A stretch of DNA of 64,000 nt from Patiria pectinifera (lineage: Eukaryota > Echinodermata > Asteroidea > Valvatida > Asterinidae): assembly GCA_029964075.1 (NCBI GenBank), contig CM057141.1, positions 1,612,001 through 1,676,000 on the forward strand, read 5' to 3'. Made by a program: the position numbers and the translations under genes. The notes under the pieces were generated by a model. It was not told the origin of the DNA and did not search any database. It worked only from the letters and a program-made list of their open reading frames with translations. This document shows, in pieces, positions 10,901 through 22,052 of this stretch; within the stretch, counting starts at the first letter, position 1; the number at the start of each line of letters is the position of its first letter.

Positions 10901-13900
10901 CTGTATGCGTCTTATTCTAGCCAATAGTTGCCAGTGTTCTCCAACTTTGAAAATTAAAGGTCAGTGCTCCGTCAAAAAGCGAAGGGTGGGGGCGCTATAT
11001 GTTAGGGGCGCTCTGTGCAGTCATACATTTCTATAAGCTAGGGGGCACTACTTGCAGATGAACATGTAATTTATGTATGGAAAACAGCTTTTAGGCCATT
11101 TCTAAAACAGTTACACTTACAGTTAAGTACAATACTGGCTCAGCATCATCTTTTTTTAATACATCAGTGACCAGGGACTCTGAGGCAGTTTGGCCTTGAG
11201 ACTTTCGATCTGATGGATTGTAACAATGGGCAGGCTTGTCAGTTTGACAAGTGTTGCATGTTATTGCTTTTGGCAGTGTTTCTGGCCAAAATATACCCTG
11301 GAGGGTATAAAGGGTAGTCTCACTTGTTTGTCTGTTTTATTATTTTTTCCTTTTTCTTTCAAAGCATAGCTAGCAACTTTTTAAGCATGGCGGCAACTTT
11401 TTAAGCATGGCGGCAACTTTTTAAGCATGGCGGCAACTTTTTAAGCTTGGCGACAACTTTTTAAGCTTGGCGGCAACTTTTTAAGCTTGGCAGGTGCCTC
11501 AGAAAGCTTGGCGGGGCACCAGGTTATTTTTACAGGTTGGAAAACACTGGTTGCATACATTGAACAGAAATGAATTAAGGTGCATTTCAGAAAATGGCAC
11601 TACATACGTGTATACTAAACTGCCAAAGGCAAAATGACAATTGTATTTGTTAAGCACTGGCAGAAATCATCAAACTATTTGCAGTGTGTGATAAAATACC
11701 ACAAAAAAAGAAATGCATGTTTCTGTCCTCCTTCTGGAATTGATTTCTTTGGCTGTGGAGAATTCGAAAATCTGGGGGGGGGGGTGTTCCATGTAAATGA
11801 GTGCAATTGCATGTACATCTCAATGTACATCTGCAACCAATTACTTCAGGACAGTCATTGTTCATATTCCTTTGCTGGTTCTGAAAATCCAGTTTTTGAT
11901 GGTCCTGTGACCTTGTCAGGTACAGCCTCTCAAGAGGTCACCCACTGAAAAAAAGCGCTCTCTCTTGCCCACAATATTTCAAAAAAGGCGTATATGGACC
12001 TTATAGGTAGCAGTCATCAAGGCAATACATTTGTCTTGCTGTGACATACCAGAAATAAACCTTTTAAGCACTCATTGTTACTGAATTAAAATAACAAATG
12101 ATGCCCTACAAGACGGCCGCTATACTCATGAAGTCTACCCATGAGGTCTAAGAAATATGAAGGGTGCTCAAGTTTAAGGAATGCCTACGTCAAAGTGAAA
12201 ATGCACAAAACGCTGCTCCGTCCCATAAAGTCAAAACTTTTATTTTTCGATTCATTGACATTCAACGGTTGTATTAAAAAATGCTATCAAAAACTTGGAA
12301 AACACAACGACTATCCTCTATCAATAGAATTTCTGTAGAAATATAACTATGCAGTTTTTCTAGTATATATTTTCCTGCTCAGTCTTGCAATTGACTTTGT
12401 ATTTCGTTAATCTTTCAGAAATTTGAGATAATTAACACACTGTTATAATGCAACTCAAAATAATAATACACGACTACATGCAATTGTCGCACAGATTTTT
12501 CATATTACTCAGGGATTTATTGTAATTAAGGGAATTATTGTTGTTAATGTATTTTTACTCTGTTGGACGGTTTTTAATTAAATTTGGTATACTACTTTTA
12601 ATTTGATAGTTGTATTTTTGGGAGACCGGTGTTTTTACCAATGAATCTGAATAAATAAAGTATTATTCCATCCTGTATGCTCATTGTCTCTGTCCCTTTG
12701 CCAGATTCATGCTATTGTGTCTCATTCAGTGCACATCACTGGAGTTCGTTTCATTCCCTTTAACGCGTTTCTATCATTCCGTTCCCCCTGTGAGCGTCCT
12801 TCGTTTGTCTTCTAAGGCCAAAAAAAAGTCTCCGGTTTCTGGTATGGAGCTTGCCCAAAAAGTGGTGTGGCGACGCGCCTTTTTTTTTTACCTGATTTTT
12901 TTCCTTCAAATGTCGGCTGATGACTGCAAATGGTCCCCGACTAAACTTAGTACAAATATATGGGAGTCCAGAGAGGCCACATAAAGCTTATTCTCGACCA
13001 TAACCCAATCTAAAAACACGTTAAAATTGTGCAGCAGCATGATTCCAGTCAAACCAGTGAGTTTGGCGGTTTTGAGACATATCATCTTTCATTGAAAAAA
13101 ACACTTTTTCATTTTGCCGACGCGCATGGCTACGGCGACGCGCGCATACCAGAAACCGCAGTGTTTTTTTTGGGCCTAATAATGACGTAACAAAATATAT
13201 AGTATCTTCGTAACGTGGTACAAGTTAACACTAGGTTTTAATGATCATACCGTAAACCGTATGGAAGAAGTTTTGCTTTGTTTTGATTTTAGGCTAAAGT
13301 CTTCATTTTGAATTCACCTAAGTTTAACCTTCCGGTTGACCGGAAGAAAAGGTCAAGTGAGTTCACGTACACGAAAAGAAATGTTAATCAATTCATGGTC
13401 TATTTGATTACAAAATATAAACATCACTGATTATGCTGTTCAAGAGTTATGGGTGAAAGTAATTGGACCCTTTCTCAGCTAAAATCGCTTGTAATTTGAC
13501 ACCGGATGACGTCATCATGACGTCAGAGTAATATGCACCACTTCGGATGAGGGTCAATATACATGTATATAGAAAGTTACAAGTTAATATCATATACCGT
13601 TTAGGAGAAAACCCGCGGAGAATTATTGTGCAAAAAAAAAAGAAACAAAGAAGATTAATCGCAACAACTCCAAAGAGTGGTCGGGTTGTGCCCGACCACT
13701 CAATTACGATGAGATTTGAAGGTTTGCATGGTGGAAAGATACTAAGAAAAGATAAGTTTGCAGTAGCACCATGTGAATAAATCTCTTTGGTGAGTTGTGT
13801 GGTTCTTAATTTCTTAATTAATATACTTCATTACCTTCCATGCTGGATATCCTTCATAGAGATGAAAGCGTCCCTTCATACAGATGACTGTTTTCCCCTT

Positions 13901-16900
13901 CATTTTGCCCAGGACAAACTGGCCATGGTGGCCCTTGACTGTTGACAGGAGTAGAAACAATTGATTCTTTTAGACTTACGTAATTACTCATATTTATTTA
14001 ATTATAGTTCTTATGAGGAATATAAGTATTACATTTGATTAATTTCCATAAATATATACTTTTTCTCATGGCATTTACCAGCTGATTTCTTCACATTTTG
14101 GGTGTTTTTGTATTAATGTGTTTTCTCATTTGTTGATTATAAAAACAATATATCAAAAAAAAATATGAATACATAAAAGCAAAAAAAGGTAACAAAACCA
14201 TCAAGAAAGAGATGCCAAGTGTTAACCCTTGGATGTGCACATATCTTTCTCTTGTCACATCTCATGTATTTTCTTTCTCTGAGTTTTGCATACTGTTATG
14301 ATGTGGTCTTTGATGTGATATCTGAAAAGGGACGACTCTCTCAACAGTGTAGTTACTCTCCCACTTTTCAACTCCCCCCAAACAAGCCACCCCCCCCCCC
14401 CAAAAGAATTGTTTTATATTTCCAAATACAAAAGTTGTCTGAATGTGTTGAAGAGCATGGGTTTCATATTTAAGAATTAATAAGAGTGCTCAGTAGTACC
14501 ATAAAATATAGGCTTGGCCTGTACGTTTTTCTATAGGCCTCCTACATGTTCAGGCTTTTAAATACACTATTCAGGGATGCAGGGGTTTTGTTTTGTTTTG
14601 TTTACCTGTACTGACTGGGAAGTGAGGAATGTCACTGTATGGTATGATGGTTTTGTTCTCAAGGACATCTGCCAGTCCACCAAGGCCGGTACCACAAATG
14701 ATTCCCACGGTGGGCTTGTGTTCAGACCGGTCCTGAATCACTTTGGCAAAACCCTCCAGCTCACTGTAAGTATACCTGCAGATGAGAAGAAATACCCTCA
14801 TTGGCAGGTCAGATTTGAGGCTTTGCATGGTGGAGATACTAAATAATGAAAGGTCTGCGGAAACACCATGTGCGAATAATTTCTCAACTAAGAGAATGGT
14901 TCTGAAAAGAACCAGAGGTATGAACTCGACGTTCCGGTCAGTATGCTCTGACCGTCTTCAGGAGACCCTCATTGGCACAAAGATAATTACTGTTTTTATC
15001 TGAACTGAGAAATATTGCATTTTGAAAAAGGTGGGGGGATGGGGGCACCCCCCCCCCCCCTCACTGGTGTCAATTATTATTTTGTCAAAGAAATGACAAA
15101 GCTTAATTTTCTTTGTTAAACTTAAAAGGTCTTTTTAATAAGTTGTTTTTGTTTATATTGTTTTAATCATTAAAGCAGAAGAGAGCTACTCTTCCCCTTA
15201 CCTCTATAGATTCATGAAATAATAATTAAACGAAAAACAGGAAAAAGAGTGCCCTCTTTTAGTCAAATGAGGTCTGGTCCCCTCCACACCAATTTGGTTC
15301 CGGATTCGCCTTTGTTTTGCACACAGAGTGTTTCAAAATAAAGGCAATCCTACTTTAAAGGGTAAATATGGCCAGACTATACGTTGTGCAAACTTGGGGT
15401 TGGTTCACTTTCATGTTGACATTCGAGATGAAGGAGCCAGCTTAGCATAAACAAATTTGAAGACTTAGGTTCTTGTTGAATCATTGAATTTTATTCATTT
15501 TCAAGCATGAGTTTTGGAATTTCACTTATTCGCCATGACACCTCCCCTCTCCACAACGCCACAGCTCGTCTCACAGTATCCAGAGCATCTCTTAAAATAT
15601 CCACTTCGCTCTGAAGCCAGTTATGCAAATCCAGCATGTTGGGCGGTGGGGTGCTGATGAACACTTATATTCTTCAAATGACCCCACAAAAAGAAGTCAC
15701 AGGGCGTAAGGTCTGGTGACAATCGGGGCAAACTCTCGCTCGTAAAAGAGTTCCCGCAGGCGATTGAAACAGCAATGAGACAGTTAGTGGGCCAGTGCGT
15801 CATCTTGAGTCAACCACAGATAAATGGACAATCCCATTTTCCTGGCGTTGAAAGTAGAAAATGTTTTACTCGTGAATAAAATTCAACGATTGACAAAAGC
15901 CTGAGTCTGCTTCATTTTTTGTATGCGCTTGTGCTCTTTAATCTTGAAAGTCCTCTTTAGCACCATGCGTTGTCAGCCTGGTTATTACTTGGGTCAATAT
16001 TGGTCAAGACCCCCATTGGTTTGTACACAGTATGCCAGGAGGTGAGATACAAACATAGGAGGGTGAATCTTGAAAGTCCTCTGGCAAACTGTGCTGATTC
16101 TGTTGGACGTGAAAGTGAACCAACCCCAATTTTGCACCACATTTTCAAGACAGAGGTGCTCATGCAGTGACGTGTGACACTGGAAAGTCAAGCAAGGTAT
16201 CACTGAAAAGCATGTAGATTCTGATTTAAGATGATACCATGGTAAACGTATCCAGTCTGGCCAAATTAACCCTTTAAAGTATGATTACCTTTTTTTAAAC
16301 ACCCTTTAGGCCCTATAGTATGACTTTACATACTTTAAATCAAGTCTATTTAATCTAAAGATTGATTTTACTATGTTGGAAATCAAAAGTGTGCACATTT
16401 ACATGTAGTTGGAGGGATGGAACTGAACATACCTCCGAAATTTCAATAATGTATTTTACATAACGACTTTAGCTGCACAATCATGACATTACGAGTCGCT
16501 TTGGGATTAAAGTTTTTGCCAAATCATGGATCAAATGTCTCCAAGGTTCCACAAGATGTTGAGTCACCTCCTGAGTGATGCAGCAGATAACATTAAAGAC
16601 TACAGTATATGTTCAGGAGAAAAGAAATTGATCATGTTTCAACAAGAAAGTTCCCACAAGCAGTTCAGTTGCAAACATACGTGATATTTAAAATGTTCAT
16701 GTCTGAATTGACAAACTCACATGACAGACTAGTTATAATTTAAATATTTTCATAATTTCAAGGTTGTTTGTTCCCTGTAGGCAAAGCTGAGCCTGGTTAA
16801 GTGCACTTTGCAATTGCAATTAAAACCAAGCCATCTATACCTGCATAAAATCCTTGAAACGTAGCCACTTTAATGTTTGAAAGCAGGCAATAAAAACTCC

Positions 16901-19900
16901 ATCATATAGAATGAACAATGAATGGCCATGAATAATTTATTATGACTGACCCTGGCCAACCCAGCATTGAATGGCTTTTAACTGAGTACTCACAAAAAAA
17001 CCCAACTATTTTGGTGACGTGGGGGTGATGTAAATCATATTAGGTTTTGCCCTTCAAATTGGAAAACATCACTCAGGTGGGAAGACATCTGCACTTGAAA
17101 GCAGGAGGTCGTGGGTTCGAGTCCCAACCGAGTGATTTTTTTTCCAACTTTCACTCGGGAGGTAACACACTGAGTATACAGTGTTTATACACCTAATTTG
17201 GAAATCTATTGAGATGATTATTTATGTTTCAATCTCTAAGTTTGGTCAACCTATTTAAGTATTTGGTCAGGAATGTTTGGTCAATGTAGATTAGATTTGT
17301 CTTCGATATCAATCACTTTAATACTTATTTTAAGTAAACTAGTCTGGTGTGTTCTTAAACTTTTTCCCTGTGTCCTCGAGCACAATCTGGGTGGCACATT
17401 TGTTCACATGATGTTATCAGACTCAGAGAACAATCACCAAAAGTAAAATGTACTGATCAACAAGAACAAACGACGTTTACACAGTACACAAATTGACAAT
17501 AAAAAAGAATGAGTGTGAAAATAAAATAGAAATGTTGAAAAGTACAACGGTAAAGGTAAAGGTCCCATAGCCATTACTGGCCGTAGGGGCAGTGGGATGT
17601 TAGAGGTCCACTGTGTCTTGGGCGCGGCATATGAGTGGCGGTGCCCAGTCCTCTCCTCTCGCCGTCTTACCGGTACCTTCCCTGAACGAATCAGGCACCC
17701 ATTTTACTGTTGAGTCGTCAGAGAGAGTTTTCCAGTTTTTGGTTCGACAGGGATTCGAACCGCCAACCTTCCACTCCGTAGCTCCACGCTCTAACCGCTC
17801 GGCTAAAAGGCCCCTCTCAAAAAGTACAATGACCCTTAATTTCATAACGTTGATTTTGTGTCTGCCAAAAATGGAATCCAGTGTATTTTTAAGAAGATAA
17901 AATTAAAAGAAATGAACAAAAAAGGAACGAAATTATGATCAAATTGTCTGGCATCAGACAAATTTGCTTTCTGAATGACAAGACTCGACATAGATGAGAT
18001 GAAATTGAAAACTCCTTGACGAACATGTGTGCTCATGCATTGTCTGAATTTGCTTGAACTAAAATTGAAATTGCACGATGGACGAAATAAAATATTGGAA
18101 ATTACACTAACTCAAGTTTGCTGGACGAATTTTAATCGGTGGATTTGAATGATAAATGTTAATATAGCCGGGAAAACCTATATTTACATTCCTCAGCAAA
18201 AATTACAAAACAAAAATTGAAGGGGGGGTGGGGGCCAGACATGTTTTTGAGACACCTGGCGCCAAGAGATAACTTTCCAGGAACAATTACTTCAATGGAC
18301 AATAGTATGTGTACATGTACACTATGGCCCAGATTGATACTTGTTTGCATAAGGTTTAAAATAGATGACCTTCACTGATCTGAGGAACCTATGGCCTCAT
18401 AAACCCTATTATTATATAACTCTCTTTTAGTTTTACTGGCATGAGATCCACATCCCTGGGTTTCAAGGCCCTCTTTTGTCTGGACATAGGGAAATATTTC
18501 ACAAGATTTGCCCCACCCTCACTTGAAATGCCATTATCCCCACACAAACATTGTAAATTTTTTTAAAAATGATTATTTTGAGAAGACATATCACTTCATA
18601 ATTGCTACAACCACATAATTTTGGTCCCTATAAATGGAGGTGCCTGGGCTCTAATGAACAAAGACGTACCCATGACAAAACTGAGACATCCGGGCAATTA
18701 ATACATTGTGTAAAAGCTGGATGCAGCGCATTTGGAACAGAATTGGTATGGTGCATGTACAAATTCTGAAGGTCCGAGTCAAACCATGTTTCATTAGAAC
18801 AAAATTCCCTATGTAAATTTAAAAAAAATCAACATTTGGCTGTCCCATGATTTTCAAGGTAAAACCAGAAGTGCAGAAAATGAAAATGCAACAACTCTTG
18901 GTGTACTGCAGGTGATAACATTTAAAATGGATTAATGGAAATGAGTTACTGAATAGGTCTCTCTCAAATGGCGTCACAGCCTACAAGATTGTCACTCACA
19001 TCAGCATTTTAATGACGCTCATCGGCTGTGCCGGCCCGCGCCGTGTTTCGAAGAAATTTCAAGCAACATGGGCATACGGTGTTAAGAACATTTTGAACAT
19101 GTACAATTGTACCTGATGGCATTGAATTCGTAGTAGAAATTTCCCTACAAATATTCCATTGTATGACTATGAGTTGGTTGATTGTTAAAACGGAAAGATT
19201 TCCATATCAGAAGTTCACTAATTTTCCTCTGTATTGACTAACAAGCCCCCAGATTAGCAATTTCATGTCATCAAAGTCAATTTGAGCAGTGAGAAAAAAC
19301 AAGCATTTTCTTAGAAAACACTTAGAATTTTTCAGGCCACTGTCATAGGGTTTGTACACAGGGTGTTGAGTGAACTTCGTATATGGAAATCTTTCCGAAA
19401 TTTCCCTACAAATATTCCATTGTATGAGTGGGTTTATTGTTAAAACATACAGACTCTACATGTACATGTAGATAACGTACTCTCTGAAACTGAAAATGCT
19501 CAGCAACAGCTGTACTGAAGGAGGAAGTTGCTGATGTGGCACTTTGTTTACATTTGTCATGGGACTGACACGTGTGGACTTGTGAGCAGATTGTATCCAT
19601 GGAAATTTTATAATATTAACTGCCAATGAAAAAAAAAAATACAGCAGCGTGGATTCCATCCCAGAACCTTCGGTACAGTAGACAAATGTTTTAATGGGGC
19701 ATTATGGCCTGAATTACCTGAAAATTTTATGTTTGGAATATTTCAATCTCTTATTTCACAGAAAGGTCTGGTTGAAAGGAAACTAGCCTAACATCTTACC
19801 GTTCCCGAGAAAACACACACAAAAAAACAACCCCAAAACACCACGGTTGTTTACAATGGGCACAACAGAGATTTTGTGGCATACGCATGTATACCAAGAC

Positions 19901-21113
19901 ATGCACACATATTTCCAGCCTTACACAGGCATTGTGTGTATGTCACAGTACACACAGCACCAATACACAAATGTTGTTTCTCTGATTGGGCTGTATCATC
20001 GGAAAAGGACATGGCCGGAAAAGGACCATTTTTGTGGAGTTAATTTTTTTTAGGGACACTTTTTTTACTGCTGGATAGAACGTACATTGACCTCCACCGT
20101 TAATACCCCTAGAACTATCATGACTATTATACCCATAGTTCTAGGGGTAAACCTTTAACTGTCGTCTTGTTGAATTCCTGATGAGCATTTGAGCTGGAGT
20201 TCCTCAACCTTATTCGCACTGCTGTTTTGCAATGGTGTATTGATCGCAGTTGAACATCGTGTTATGGCTGCCGTAACGATAGCCACTACATTAGCTTTTA
20301 CATAGCCCTACATGTTGCTCAAGTGTGAAATACAGAGTTTACCAGTATAGCATGAATTTAGAAAAGAGGCAAAGTTAAAAGCAAAAAGCACATCTGTTTC
20401 TGTAAGAAGGAAAGAACGTTGCATCCTTACGCCACTTTTTTCCCCCATTATATAGGCCTAGCTTGAGTAACTCCAGCTGACATGCTCCATATTCATTTAA
20501 ATGTGAATGAATATGGAGCATGTCAGCTGGAGTTACTCAAGCTTATATAGGCCCATTAATTATTTCTAGCTCAATGAAGGTCACTCATCACAAAAATTAG
20601 CCCTAGAACTATGGGTATTACTAGGCCTACACGTATTACGTGTAATACCCATAGTTCTAGGCCTGGGGGGGGGGGTAGTCAAAAATGTGGAAAAGACATG
20701 GGAAAGAATTCCATACTGGGCCACCACTCAGACCTCCTGCACTAAGTCTATGGGCCATGACAGAAAATGTTAAAGTATTTCAAGAATTTTTGCACTCCTT
20801 AAATAGTGTTTGTTTTCATCAGATTTACAACTTTTGGTACTTTTCAGATTATGAGTGGTGGCCCAGTATGGAACTCTTAAATTCCAAGACATGAATCTGG
20901 GACTGATGACTAACTAAGAAACATTTCCAATTTTATTAGAAAACACTTAAAAATCCATGTAACTCTCCATAGTCTTTGACTTTGTACACAAAGAAGAGAC
21001 GTCTGGATAAGGCTTAAGTCTGGAAATGGAAGGAAAAAGGCAATACCATAGCAATAGGCCAAATGAATGGTATAAAAATCTTACATTGCCATTCCATTCG
21101 CTGTGGTGGCCAT
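7693..21113 (-). CDS. PNP: Purine nucleoside phosphorylase, complete six-exon gene
   Basis: Cleaves purine nucleosides (inosine, guanosine and deoxy forms) with phosphate to base and (deoxy)ribose-1-phosphate; cytosolic trimer in the family. Six exons join in phase to 292 codons (human 289): 21085-21113, 14606-14775, 13835-13938, 10609-10784, 9162-9349, 7693-7904, all with GT-AG introns. Motifs along the protein: phosphate loop CGTGLGG (37-43), [10 protein letters not shown] (89-98), ITNAAGG (119-125), GPSFESPAE (203-211) with the base-binding Glu207, GMSTCPE (223-229), SLVTNK (244-249) with Asn248 diagnostic of 6-oxopurine specificity, and a conserved His264. The loop Thr39 replaces the Ser usual in vertebrate PNP; the related MTAP family uses Thr there. 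Introns contain SINEs, MITEs and a 103-bp array. The family and gene structure are clear; only exon 1 is inferred from signal rather than homology. Confidence 0.93.
8048..8250 (+). mobile_element. tRNA-derived SINE with CTT-rich tail
   Basis: Head has an A-box-like GGTTGGCGTAGCGGTACTTT and a B-box CAGGTTCGAATCCCGCCTGG. It is followed by an unrelated body (GGGTTTTCCCCAGAATATTC) and a TTCTCCTTCTTCTTC tail. Too degenerate and too long to be a tRNA gene. Lies in PNP intron 5 directly before the 103-bp array. Confidence 0.8.
8252..9045. repeat. 103-bp tandem array in PNP intron 5
   Basis: Eight units; the landmark CAGGTCAGTGGAATTGGAGG occurs at 8281, 8383, 8485, 8588, 8691, 8794, 8897 and about 9000, so the period is 102-103. 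Each unit contains two self-complementary pairs: CCTGTGGTA with TACCACAGG, and GTACCACAT with GTGTGGTAC. Units differ by only a few substitutions and one 1-base indel. No conserved reading frame. Confidence 0.95.
9162..9349 (-). CDS. PNP: PNP exon 5
   Basis: Acceptor TGTGTAG, donor G|GTAAGATC. Residues 160-223, [10 protein letters not shown] to CDVVG. It contains GPSFESPAE, the most diagnostic PNP signature, with the purine-binding Phe206 and Glu207. One residue shorter than human in the RLLSLTC loop. Confidence 0.95.
9397..9494 (-). mobile_element. Truncated copy of the TTAA-bounded MITE family
   Basis: Begins TTAAAGGGAATTTACAACAT and matches, inverted, the terminal 98 bases of the full copy at 9940-10476. 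It stops abruptly at AGTCTAAAG, where a second MITE begins at 9495. Confidence 0.85.
9495..9715 (+). mobile_element. MITE, GGGCAATTCCA family, truncated copy
   Basis: Matches the intact element at 43889-44132 through most of its length (GTTTCCTTGGGCTGTAATTA, then AGACCTAGACCTACCTAAGC). The right terminal repeat breaks off after GTAACGTGAG. Confidence 0.85.
9940..10476 (+). mobile_element. TTAA-bounded MITE, full copy in PNP intron 4
   Basis: Bounded by TTAA at both ends (TTAAAGGGAA ... TTCCCTTTAA). Carries the family landmarks TTGCTGTAATTTTCAG, CCAAGAAAAACAAAA and GACTGTCATTTACCAACATC, and a near-perfect palindrome GGTGGTCGGCCGACCACC at about 10290-10307. No coding capacity. TTAA flanks suggest mobilisation by a piggyBac-type transposase; this is inference. 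Confidence 0.88.
10609..10784 (-). CDS. PNP: PNP exon 4
   Basis: Acceptor TTGCTGCAG, donor CA|GTAAGT. Residues 102-160, [13 protein letters not shown] to GPNMSQ. It contains [12 protein letters not shown], the strand and turn that hold the ribose and phosphate, and GDLMIIKDH. Confidence 0.95.
10943..11207 (+). repeat. Dispersed repeat shared with MBTPS1 intron 4, copy 1
   Basis: CAGTGTTCTCCAACTTTGAA to about GGCCTTGAGACTTT is closely repeated at 39782-40022. Internal words include GGTCAGTGCTCCGTCAAAAA and CATCAGTGACCAGGGACTCT. Family unknown; no inverted termini noticed. Confidence 0.8.
11370..11495. repeat. 20-bp tandem repeat
   Basis: Six or so units of GGCGGCAACTTTTTAAGCAT, the later ones with AAGCTTGG in place of AAGCATGG. 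Located in PNP intron 3. The array grades into a related GGCAGGTGCC...GGCGGGGCACC segment. Confidence 0.9.
13625..13805 (+). repeat. Dispersed repeat fragment, also at 14810-14920 and 60445-60510
   Basis: Shares GAGATTTGAAGGTTTGCATG and the run GTAGCACCATGTGAATAAAT with those sites. Preceded by a short palindrome GTGGTCGGGTTGTGCCCGACCAC. Lies in PNP intron 3 next to exon 3. Confidence 0.6.
13835..13938 (-). CDS. PNP: PNP exon 3
   Basis: Acceptor GTCAACAG, donor AAG|GTAATG. Residues 67-101, [12 protein letters not shown] to EGYPAWK. It carries the active-site motif [10 protein letters not shown], whose His and Tyr contact phosphate and ribose in the family. Confidence 0.95.
14606..14775 (-). 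CDS. PNP: PNP exon 2
   Basis: Acceptor CATCTGCAG, donor ACAG|GTAAAC. The first base completes Met10; encodes [12 protein letters not shown] to HFPVST and one base of Val67. Contains the phosphate loop [10 protein letters not shown]. Confidence 0.95.
15325..16306 (-). mobile_element. Decayed DNA transposon with inverted termini and transposase remnant
   Basis: About 55-bp imperfect terminal inverted repeats. Left arm contains CTACTTTAAAGGGTAAATAT then GGCCAGAC; right arm, inverted, reads ATACTTTAAAGGGTTAATTT then GGCCAGAC. On the minus strand between them, around 15600-15760, is [20 protein letters not shown], the signature of the last catalytic region of IS630/Tc1-mariner-type transposases. 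A diverged tail follows ([20 protein letters not shown]) after a frame break. Under 1 kb in total, so the N-terminal and most of the catalytic domain are deleted. Lies in PNP intron 1. Confidence 0.82.
17036..17190 (+). mobile_element. tRNA-like element, copy 2
   Basis: Same family as 3669-3836 in opposite orientation: ATTAGGTTTTGCCCTTC, a tRNA-like part with GTCGTGGGTTCGAGTCCCAA, then CTTTCACTCGGGAGGTAACA. The right terminal inverted repeat is lost. Confidence 0.65.
17552..17817 (-). mobile_element. tRNA-derived SINE
   Basis: Read on the minus strand it starts GGGGCCTTTTAGCCGAGCGG, resembling an A box of a Leu/Ser-like tRNA, and has a B box GGCGGTTCGAATCCCTG. An unrelated body of about 190 bases follows. 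Not a functional tRNA: the acceptor stem does not close. Confidence 0.75.
19134..19450. repeat. Short direct repeat pair in PNP intron 1
   Basis: GAAATTTCCCTACAAATATT and the following CCATTGTATGA occur at about 19134 and 19397. TGTTAAAAC follows both, and GGAAAGATTTCC/GGAAATCTTTCC lies beside them in opposite orientations. Probably remnants of one foldback element. Confidence 0.5.
20101..20151. repeat. Hairpin 1 of a three-palindrome cluster
   Basis: TACCCCTAGAACTAT and its inverse ATAGTTCTAGGGGTA separated by 17 bases. The core CCTAGAACTAT is shared with hairpin 3 at 20602-20661. Confidence 0.85.
20452..20553. repeat. Hairpin 2, 38-bp perfect arms
   Basis: Left arm 20460-20497 and right arm 20506-20543 are perfect inverse copies (arm starts AGCTTGAGTAACTCCAGCTG) with an 8-base loop. 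Partial complementarity extends outward into TATATAGGCC on both sides. The arm sequence is related to the smaller palindrome at 33436-33495. Confidence 0.95.
20602..20661. repeat. Hairpin 3, 20-bp perfect arms
   Basis: CCTAGAACTATGGGTATTAC and its exact inverse flank a 20-base loop that contains a smaller near-palindrome, ACGTATTACGT. Confidence 0.92.
21085..21113 (-). CDS. PNP: PNP exon 1 (29 coding bases)
   Basis: The ATG at 21113 sits in AGTCACCATGG, close to an ideal metazoan start context. It is followed by nine codons (MATTANGMA) and AT, then donor GTAAGA. Phase 2 is exactly what exon 2 needs (AT|G). The resulting N-terminus, a short leader then YTYSEL, parallels the vertebrate protein, where a leader of a few residues precedes YTYEDY. 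Intron 1 is then 6.3 kb. Chosen on splice signal, phase and context, not on homology alone. Confidence 0.78.
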
Positions 21114-22052
21114 GGTGACTTAAAACTGTTGCAGAAGTTCGAAGAGAATTCGGTGCCGGTAGACGACAAAAACGTGATGATGAAGAAGGCTGGTATTATA
21201 TGTGTCTGAATTCACAGTTTGCTTTGTGACTGGACACCTACAACCATCAATCACAATGAGTCAAGAAGTTACACAAAACGCCGAGATTGGTGCGAAAGAT
21301 CTGCAATATTAAATGCTCAGTTCAGTGTGTGCAAATGTTTCGATGATGACTACAGCAGTGAGTGGGTAGTGCTAATATATATGCCGCGCATAGATGCCGC
21401 GCCACTTTGCGGGGGGCATTGAGACTGGTCCCTTAGCAGGTCATTCGACAACCCTACTGGCGAATAGGCGTGCATTATCAGTGGAGTCTGGGCCCCTAAT
21501 ATGGTGTGTGGCGGCTGCGTAATGTTTACTAACAGTATTATTATGAATGAAGTGAGTGACGTCAGGACACACCCCCAGTACAGTCAGGACACACCCCTAA
21601 AAAGTTGCGCGCCTCTAGTCTTGCCAAACCTCAGTATTGATCGATGAGCTGCAAATTCACCAAGTTGCTTAGTGGCACAGTTACCCTATTAAACTTTTAT
21701 GGAAAATCATGTGAACAGTGATAACATTGTGATATTTAGCCCAGAAAACAAAAATGGGGACAAAACGAGGTGTCTGTAAATTGGGCTGTAAATAGAGGGA
21801 CGAGATTGCATCAGCCCGACACCGGCACGGTGGGTACGAGCGAAAATAGGCCCAGGCCGAAATATTCGAGGAAAAAAAATGGAGTTCCAGCGCCCCAGTT
21901 ACTGAATACTGGGTGTAGTTTTTTGTTACTGTACTTTTTTTTTTTATCAATGCAGTGGCTACAATTATTACGGCAGCCGTAAATGCGATTTTTAGCTGAA
22001 TAGTAGTGATAGTACATGACACTGCTTACCCATGACACTAGCCTATTCATGC

